DNA from: a virus
IMG/VR virus record: IMGVR_UViG_3300001460_000022
Location: 1 to 64,000 of that record
Strand: one strand, 5' to 3'
Length of the DNA stretch: 64,000 nucleotides
The notes below the pieces were generated by a model, which saw only the letters and a program-made list of their open reading frames with translations, did no database searches and was not told where the DNA came from. This document shows, one piece after another, positions 58,556-64,000 of this stretch. Position 1 is the first letter of the stretch. Each line of letters begins with the position of its first letter. The translations under genes and the position numbers were made by a program.

Positions 58556-59704
58556 TTAAGAGCTAGTTCCAATTGCAAGTCCGATAAGGGCTTTGTCATC
58601 AATACAGATGCGTCCCTCTTCAACTTTGCCGTAGTAACCGATCTTGTTCTGACGAACAGAGAACTGATCGTCAACAAGAACTTGGAACTCAGAAGGAGAA
58701 CCTTCACCGATAACCGTAGGACGAATAAGAGAGTCCTTGGAACGGTCAACACCGATAAGAATCTGATCATTGGCCTGAGTGAATGAACCACCCTGTCCAC
58801 CAGTGACATTACCTTCTGCCGCAGCGATAGTAGCAAACAGCTTATTAAAGCGCTGATTTTTACCCATCTCATTAACTTCCATGATGTTAATACCATAGAA
58901 AGATGGAAGACCAGCACCAGCGTAAAGCTCTGCGCGGAGGTTCTCAGGAGCTACCTGACCGTCAGTTCCAGCAGCAACAGTTCCGTCCGAATCAACAGTG
59001 TTGATTGGGTTGTAAGCCATTGCACGAAGGTCTTCGACGATTTCTGGTGAAACCAGAAGGTCAGTAATTCCAGATTTAACTCCACCAACAGGTGTTCCCC
59101 CGTTGAATGAACTATTAACACGCTTGCTTGCAGTGATCAAGTTATTGAGATCGTGAAGGATCATGCGATCCGACTGTGTTCCCTGAATAACCTGACTTCC
59201 TTGGGTTCCAGCACTTCCTGTAGCTTTACAGAGAGCAGTGGCAAGGACATTGAAAGCAGTTTTGGTTTGCTTAAGTAAAACTTCTTGAGCCATCCTAGTG
59301 AAAGTCTTGCTAACAACATCAAGGCGAGCCTTACGGACATACTTGCGATCAAACGCAAGAGCGCTGTCCAAGGTGTAAGTCTGGAACTTGAGTTCATTGT
59401 GAGCAGGAAAGACTTGACTATAAGGTAGCCCTCCAGCAACTTGCTGAGAATACACCTGAATGTAGTCCTCATCAGTGATATCGTGGAAAAGATCCAAAGG
59501 CAAAGAAGGGTTGTCATCTTCTCCATAAGAAATTGTGCTATACAGATTTCCAATTGTTGGAGCGTTATTGATAACTTCCGATACTACAGGTCCAAGCAGT
59601 TCTGCAACCGCCGCCTGTGCCTCATAAGCTTCTTCACGATTATTAGATCCCATTGCTCTTACAAGAGCCAACTGATCTTCAGTTCTTTTGATTGTGATTT
59701 TCAT
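58556..59704 (-). CDS. Major capsid protein (HK97 fold)
   Basis: 382 residues. Gene order portal, protease-scaffold, decoration protein, then this one, and a strong terminator after it, identify it. Sequence features agree: an N-terminal helical arm (MKITIKRTEDQLALVRAMGS), LGPVVSEVINNAPTIGNLYS, the long spine-helix region TFTRMAQEVLLKQTKTAFNV, ITDLLVSPEIVEDLRAMAYN typical of capsid P-domains, and GQVAPENLRAELYAGAGLPS. Codon use is richer in GC than in neighbours, as expected for an abundant protein. No Shine-Dalgarno is visible before the ATG at 59704. Confidence 0.88.
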   Translation of the reverse strand: MKITIKRTEDQLALVRAMGSNNREEAYEAQAAVAELLGPVVSEVINNAPTIGNLYSTISYGEDDNPSLPLDLFHDITDEDYIQVYSQQVAGGLPYSQVFPAHNELKFQTYTLDSALAFDRKYVRKARLDVVSKTFTRMAQEVLLKQTKTAFNVLATALCKATGSAGTQGSQVIQGTQSDRMILHDLNNLITASKRVNSSFNGGTPVGGVKSGITDLLVSPEIVEDLRAMAYNPINTVDSDGTVAAGTDGQVAPENLRAELYAGAGLPSFYGINIMEVNEMGKNQRFNKLFATIAAAEGNVTGGQGGSFTQANDQILIGVDRSKDSLIRPTVIGEGSPSEFQVLVDDQFSVRQNKIGYYGKVEEGRICIDDKALIGLAIGTSS

Positions 59705-59715
59705 GATCGTAAATA

Positions 59716-60366
59716 TTAGCAGTCAAGTTTTAAAATTGCGTAAGCACCTGCGAATGCATCGGTGGTGCCACCTTGAGATTCCCGTAATCCAGTCGCGATA
59801 AACTGACCAATACTATGAGTTACATGGAAGTGGTGTTTAGCGTGATTAGAATCGTGAAATCCAGTAATCGTTCCGTTAGCAGCGGGCGCTGCGATAGAGC
59901 CAATAGCAGGTAAACCTAATGCTTGTCCATTTGCAGGACCAGCAAGACCTTTGGAGTTAATAGTAAAGAGTCCTTTCGTAGCGATTGGAACAGCTTCACC
60001 AGAAACAACGCACTGGAGTTCTTCTTTCTTTTCGGGGTAATACAAAAGATTTTCCCCATTTTCATCTACATTACGCACATCGCGTAAGAGAATCCCTAAA
60101 GCTTGCTCACCAACACCCGTGCTGTGCATTTTGGTAACCTTGTAAGGAACCGTTGGGTATAAAGATAAGCCGTTGCCTAAAGTATTTTGAAACGAGTTAG
60201 AATCTCCCCGTGTCGTATACTCTACAGGCTCTTCAGAAAGATTAGCTGATTTAATCTTTACTACAGAACCCGCTTCGCCCGTTTCTTTGTCGTATGAATA
60301 GAAATTGATAACATCATTCTCATCATATTGACGAAACGGCAATAAACGTGTAATTTCGTTAGCCAT
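59716..60366 (-). CDS. Capsid decoration/stabilisation protein
   Basis: 216 residues. Located between protease-scaffold and capsid genes. GILLRDVRNVDENGENLLYY and LQCVVSGEAVPIATKGLFTI fit the head decoration family pattern, in which a D-V-R strand is followed by an SGE/GE turn and a final G-x-F/L-x-x. His-rich stretch NHAKHHFHVTHSIGQFI near the end could bind a metal (inference). Only 11 bases from the capsid gene, so the two are co-expressed and probably both abundant. Confidence 0.7.
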   Translation of the reverse strand: MANEITRLLPFRQYDENDVINFYSYDKETGEAGSVVKIKSANLSEEPVEYTTRGDSNSFQNTLGNGLSLYPTVPYKVTKMHSTGVGEQALGILLRDVRNVDENGENLLYYPEKKEELQCVVSGEAVPIATKGLFTINSKGLAGPANGQALGLPAIGSIAAPAANGTITGFHDSNHAKHHFHVTHSIGQFIATGLRESQGGTTDAFAGAYAILKLDC

Positions 60367-60388
60367 AATTGATTTATTTTAGTTTTTT

Positions 60389-61888
60389 TTAATTTGATAC
60401 TTCTACAGAGAAGTTCTTCTTTAGCCTTTCGACAAAAGAAACCTGTTCACTAGCTTCAGCGTTGTTATTAGGGATGGATGCCTCTGCCTCATCTCCCTCA
60501 ATCTCAAGCTCTTCCTCTGACTCTTCTCCCGCAGCTTCTACCTCTTCAGGGTCATCCCCTTCTTCGCGGCTAGCTACTGCTTCTTCGATACGAGCCTTAA
60601 TCTCAGCTTCTTTAGCTTCGATATTTTTCTTCAGCTTGTGTGCAAAAATCACCTCAAGCTTCTCCTTATAATTATTGAAATCTTCTTCAGAAGAACCAAG
60701 TTCTTTAACTTCAGCAGTGACTAAAGAAATCTCTTTTTCATTAAGATCGTAATCACTATCAACAAAGTTCATGCGGTCGTTGAAAAGATCTACGGCAGCT
60801 TTTGCCTCCACTTCTCCTTTGAGCGCATCAAGTTCTTCTTTTGTCTGCTTGAAAGAGTCTTGTAACTCTGCAAGCTCTGCTTCAGCTTTCGCTTTAGCTT
60901 CCTGCTCAACTTCCATCTTGGATGTCCAAGACTCGTTGTGTTCTACGAGAGTATCACGGATAGTCTCGCTAACAGTTTTAGCCTCTGAGCCTTCCTTCAC
61001 TGCTGAAGCAACACTCTTGGACAACTGAGTAATAAGTTGGTCGAATTGTTCTTTATCCATATTAAAAATGTTTTTTAATTTGTTTGACTTTACATTAATA
61101 TTAGCGTTTCGGGAAATTTTTTCTAATTTTTTATTGCTGTCTTCTTCTTTTGTTGTATAGACACCCCTTACAGCAGCAGCAGGGTTTCTTGTTAATGCTG
61201 CTCCTAATGGGTAAGTTTGACCAACAATTAATCTATTAACAGGCTTGCCTTCTGGATCTTCTCCTTTGCCGCCTAAACCCTTGACATATTGCTTTAGGTC
61301 TTCTTTTTCGGCACCTGTCGCAATAGTAGAATCTTCTAAAAATTTAGATCCAACTGCTACTTCAAATTCTTTAAATGCTAACTCCCAACTAGTAGAAATA
61401 CTCTGATAGGTTTCTTCATTTTTTTCTGAAGCATCTTCAATAGCTTCCGCTAACTTTGGATAAACTGATTTATAAATTAAGCCAGCAGCATTCATATAGA
61501 ATGGCTCTTTCTTGTCGGCGTAGGATTCAATGTCGTTATTTTTAAAATCAAATTCTCTATCAGAGAAGGACGCATTAATCATATGACCGACGATTTTATC
61601 TTTTTTGTGTTCGATGTTAATGGGCTTATTGATAAATCTTTTTATAGCAGCTATTGCAGTTTTTGCGTCGATGCCATCGCCATTTTTGTTGAACTCATTA
61701 ACTTTTGCTAAGTTAAAAACAACTGGTAAAACGTCGATATTTTGATCTGGGTCAAAACCTTCTGGCAACAGAGATTCTGCGGCCTCTTGGATATTCGCCT
61801 GAGAGAGTCCGAATAGTTCAAACTCTTCATCTTTTATCTCCCTTACCTTGCCTTCAAATAAACAAATATTAAAATCATCCAATGACAT
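60389..61888 (-). CDS. Prohead protease fused to scaffolding protein
   Basis: 499 residues. Residues about 55-250 look like a capsid maturation protease: VVFNLAKVNEFNKNGDGIDA, PINIEHKKDKIVGHMINASF with the likely catalytic His, and EETYQSISTSWELAFKEFEV with the likely Ser. From about 275 to 470 a long acidic coiled coil (EVEQEAKAKAEAELAELQDS, KLKKNIEAKEAEIKARIEEA) is the scaffold, ending in a basic amphipathic stretch VERLKKNFSVEVSN that often binds capsid subunits. Protease-scaffold fusion lets the scaffold be removed after head assembly. An internal ATG at the start of the scaffold part lacks a ribosome site. The portal stop and a GTGTAA box lie just ahead. Confidence 0.82.
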   Translation of the reverse strand: MSLDDFNICLFEGKVREIKDEEFELFGLSQANIQEAAESLLPEGFDPDQNIDVLPVVFNLAKVNEFNKNGDGIDAKTAIAAIKRFINKPINIEHKKDKIVGHMINASFSDREFDFKNNDIESYADKKEPFYMNAAGLIYKSVYPKLAEAIEDASEKNEETYQSISTSWELAFKEFEVAVGSKFLEDSTIATGAEKEDLKQYVKGLGGKGEDPEGKPVNRLIVGQTYPLGAALTRNPAAAVRGVYTTKEEDSNKKLEKISRNANINVKSNKLKNIFNMDKEQFDQLITQLSKSVASAVKEGSEAKTVSETIRDTLVEHNESWTSKMEVEQEAKAKAEAELAELQDSFKQTKEELDALKGEVEAKAAVDLFNDRMNFVDSDYDLNEKEISLVTAEVKELGSSEEDFNNYKEKLEVIFAHKLKKNIEAKEAEIKARIEEAVASREEGDDPEEVEAAGEESEEELEIEGDEAEASIPNNNAEASEQVSFVERLKKNFSVEVSN

Positions 61889-61896
61889 ACCTTTTC

Positions 61897-63846
61897 TTAC
61901 ACAGAAATTTGAGTTGAATGATATAAAATTGCAGAAGATAAGTCATCTAATTGATGCTGGTTGCCTAATTCAAGAATGCTTGCATTGACATTTAGTGAAC
62001 TTAATTTATCTAAATCCGCTACTATTTCAGCTAAAGTAGATTCCCATTCAGTAGCATCTTTTGCTATAACAATAGATTCACAAACTTGAGAGACCATTTC
62101 TTTTTTTTCTTTAGACATTCTCTTTAAACCAAATTTAGAAGCAAATTCTTTGAAAGCTAATAGTTCAAATTCATTTAATCTTTTAGTTGCCTCGACAATA
62201 TTTTTCTTTGAATAATTTGAGTTTGATACTCCCACTGGTCTACCACCAGAAGGAGATACAGGTTTCTCTTCTTTCTTCTCTGGCTCAGATGATGTTTCTC
62301 CATCATCATACAAATTAATTGTATTAACCAATGGCATATAATGCCCTTTTTCTCTATCATCGACAAATTTTCTTTGAGCAGCTTCCATATCTTTCCCTTC
62401 TGGAAAGACACCAGTGTGAACAACTTGCATCCCTTGTTCTGGGGTAAGGACACCAAGCTCCATAAGTCTTGTCGCTAACTTGGAAAGATTATTGTCATCC
62501 ATAGTATCAGTCTTAACAAATTTAGCCTCTGGAAAACTACGCAAGCCAGCCGCCTTACAAATCCTTCTAATCTCTGGATTTATAAAATCTTGAATAAATG
62601 CCCTTCTAGACTCTTCAAGTCTCTGAAAAAAAACTTTCATCTTCATTGTAGCATCAGAATACTTGGAATCTCCGATAAGCACATTCTGTAACCCATCCTC
62701 AATATCTTTATTAATTACGGCATACTTTTCTGGACCAACTACTTTTTTAATGTCTGGGATAATAAAATCTGCTTTAGTTGTATAATCAGATACAAGAACT
62801 CGACCAACGCTTTGGTTTTTAAAAATTGTTTGCATAGCAGCAAGATTTTTGTGGTTCACCCCCCCTTTATCTGGCTCATTCCCCATTGTAACAAGCAATA
62901 CGACATTTTCAATTGATCTACTAATTGCCTGATCAATATTTTTTAATTCTATTTTTCTGTTAATATCATCAAGAACAGAATAACCTACAGGAATAGCAAG
63001 AGGTTCATAATCTTGTTTTTTTGCGAAAACTACATGAAGAAGTTGTGGGTCGAGTTTGATTTGGACCCTTGTCATTGCATAAGCTTTTTTACCAGACTTA
63101 AGAGCCTCTTGAACATCCTCGGGCAAAGAGTTAAAGGTTTCCATTTCGTGTTCTGTCTCTGGTTTTTGTAACCTAGAAATTTCAAAAGGACTTAATACTT
63201 TAAAATATTCATAACCACTAAATGAAACAGAACCTTTTGTAGCGATATCTGTAGGGTTAATTAACAAATATCTAATAGGAATTTCTTTTCTTGAACTCGC
63301 TCCATACGCCTCAAGCATTTTTTGAGAGTTTTTAAGAGGTATTTTACCGTCTATTCTGTAGAAGAAAACATTACCTGATCTATAATACTCTCTAAAATAT
63401 TGTTGTTTTAAATCATGCATCCTGATTCTTTTAAACCAAGCTTCAATGAATTTTTTTGATTTTTCTGTACCTCCCTCAAGATATAATTCTGAATCTGCGA
63501 ATTCTGATAAAAGATCTATAGTCCCTCTAAAAGAAGAGATATTGAAATAAGCTTTTTGACAAAGCTCAACAGCTTCTCTCGCATCAGCAGCATCTTTCTC
63601 GTAGTTAAATGGCAAAAGACCATCTTTAATGTTGCTAAATTTTTTGCCTAGACCAGAGGTAGCTACTGCATTAGTTCTTGCTTGAGTTCTAGACGATGGT
63701 GAATTTAACCTAGATGCAAAAATAGGTTCTCCAATTAATTCTGGACTAAAGGCTTCTTCTTGGGGTTTTAATAAATCCTCCATCGGAGATTTATCGTTTT
63801 TAAATTTTTCCCAATATTCTGATCGTTTGGTATATTTACGAGGCAT
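61897..63846 (-). CDS. Portal protein
   Basis: 649 residues from the ATG at 63846 (MPRKYTKRSEYWEKF); an earlier TTG would start 18 residues upstream. AREAVELCQKAYFNISSFRG, FREYYRSGNVFFYRIDGKIP, IRYLLINPTDIAT and the stem/crown region GYSVLDDINRKIELKNIDQA, IADFIIPD-like TKADFIIPDIKKVVGP, and FFQRLEESRRAFIQDFINPE follow the portal pattern in T4 gp20-like and related large phages. The C-terminal 150 residues are linker (PEKKEEKPVSPSGGRPVG) and helical. The portal forms the ring for DNA entry and tail docking. Preceded by a GTGTAA box. Confidence 0.88.
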   Translation of the reverse strand: MPRKYTKRSEYWEKFKNDKSPMEDLLKPQEEAFSPELIGEPIFASRLNSPSSRTQARTNAVATSGLGKKFSNIKDGLLPFNYEKDAADAREAVELCQKAYFNISSFRGTIDLLSEFADSELYLEGGTEKSKKFIEAWFKRIRMHDLKQQYFREYYRSGNVFFYRIDGKIPLKNSQKMLEAYGASSRKEIPIRYLLINPTDIATKGSVSFSGYEYFKVLSPFEISRLQKPETEHEMETFNSLPEDVQEALKSGKKAYAMTRVQIKLDPQLLHVVFAKKQDYEPLAIPVGYSVLDDINRKIELKNIDQAISRSIENVVLLVTMGNEPDKGGVNHKNLAAMQTIFKNQSVGRVLVSDYTTKADFIIPDIKKVVGPEKYAVINKDIEDGLQNVLIGDSKYSDATMKMKVFFQRLEESRRAFIQDFINPEIRRICKAAGLRSFPEAKFVKTDTMDDNNLSKLATRLMELGVLTPEQGMQVVHTGVFPEGKDMEAAQRKFVDDREKGHYMPLVNTINLYDDGETSSEPEKKEEKPVSPSGGRPVGVSNSNYSKKNIVEATKRLNEFELLAFKEFASKFGLKRMSKEKKEMVSQVCESIVIAKDATEWESTLAEIVADLDKLSSLNVNASILELGNQHQLDDLSSAILYHSTQISV

Positions 63847-63889
63847 ATGAAAGTTTACACTAAAGTTATAAAAGTTACTTTGAAACTTT

Positions 63890-64000
63890 TCAAATCGCAA
63901 ATGGAATAAATGTTCCCTCTGGTTTTTGTTCTACAGACGCATTCTCAGCATCAAAAAATACTTTCGCAAACCAGTTACCTAAAACCAAGGAAGAATAAGA
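63890..64000 (-). CDS. C-terminal end of an upstream gene (5' end outside window)
   Basis: The last 36 codons of an open frame enter from the right edge and stop with TGA at 63890-63892; the visible end reads LGNWFAKVFFDAENASVEQK and finishes GTFIPFAI. In nearly all tailed phages the gene ahead of portal is the large terminase subunit, so that is the best guess by position, but the fragment has no diagnostic motif. Confidence 0.6.
   Translation of the reverse strand, partial: SYSSLVLGNWFAKVFFDAENASVEQKPEGTFIPFAI

Noticed and set aside
60462-60671. Ser-rich plus-strand ORF inside the protease-scaffold gene
   Set aside because: Its Ser/Ala bias is just the complement of the acidic Glu-rich coiled-coil codons on the real strand.
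61051-61063. Internal start making a separate scaffold protein inside the protease gene
   Set aside because: There is an ATG at the expected place but only an A/T-rich leader with no ribosome site or GTGTAA box in front of it.
1-64000. tRNA genes, CRISPR arrays, insertion sequences or attachment sites
   Set aside because: Non-coding gaps are too short for tRNAs except 26223-26479 and 29699-29936, where no cloverleaf is seen; no repeat-spacer array, transposase or integrase was found.

Overview
The window is a 64 kb piece of a low-GC genome of a tailed double-stranded DNA phage. Genes are packed almost end to end, mostly with 1-14 base overlaps. There is a complete head and tail block with a 1703-residue tape measure protein and two tail-tube-like proteins, but no tail sheath, so a long non-contractile (siphovirus-type) tail is the best reading. 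By the usual rule of about 0.15 nm per residue, the tape measure predicts a tail near 250 nm. A secreted outer-membrane-type beta-barrel, a lipobox lipoprotein and heptose/LPS-type sugar enzymes point to a Gram-negative host. I see no tRNA, integrase, repressor or CRISPR array.

Layout. Minus strand, 1-29698: a holin (cut by the window edge), a beta-barrel protein, small proteins and a spanin-like overlapping pair; a HldD-like epimerase; a Clp-type AAA+ unfoldase; then replication and recombination genes. These are a C-family polymerase split over separate genes (PHP domain, DEDDh exonuclease, polymerase core), a RecB/Cas4-like nuclease, DnaG-like primase, endonuclease VII, DnaB-like helicase, Vsr-like endonuclease and RecA/UvsX. 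A ten-gene glycan block ending in a CarB-like ATP-grasp and a NodU/TobZ-type carbamoyltransferase follows. The block closes with class I ribonucleotide reductase, whose two subunits are separated by a methyltransferase. A 238-base divergent control region (29699-29936) holds two sigma70-like promoters and a CGTAT/ATACG repeat cluster.

Plus strand, 29937-37314 (interrupted by one minus-strand virion gene at 32332-33135): a sigma factor, glycosyltransferases including a GT4-GT9 arrangement split over two genes, Hsp20, an FmdB-like protein, an SSB-like protein and a conserved protein of unknown role. Minus strand, 64000-37309: portal, protease-scaffold, decoration protein, major capsid protein, head-tail connectors, tail tube and paralog, a tail protein with a trypsin-like protease domain, probable tail assembly chaperones, tape measure and distal tail proteins. 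Reading order implies that the terminase lies just beyond 64000.

How it fits together. The phage carries most of its own replisome, dNTP supply, a sigma factor to redirect host RNA polymerase and a large sugar-modification set. Most starts lack a clear Shine-Dalgarno. A GTGTAA box 8-11 bases ahead of the start codon recurs at many genes that have a real leader and may be a phage-specific expression signal. The most unusual items are the trans-split polymerase, the alternative hairpins in front of the carbamoyltransferase, the tail serine protease and the ClpP-loop-like motif in the Clp ATPase.
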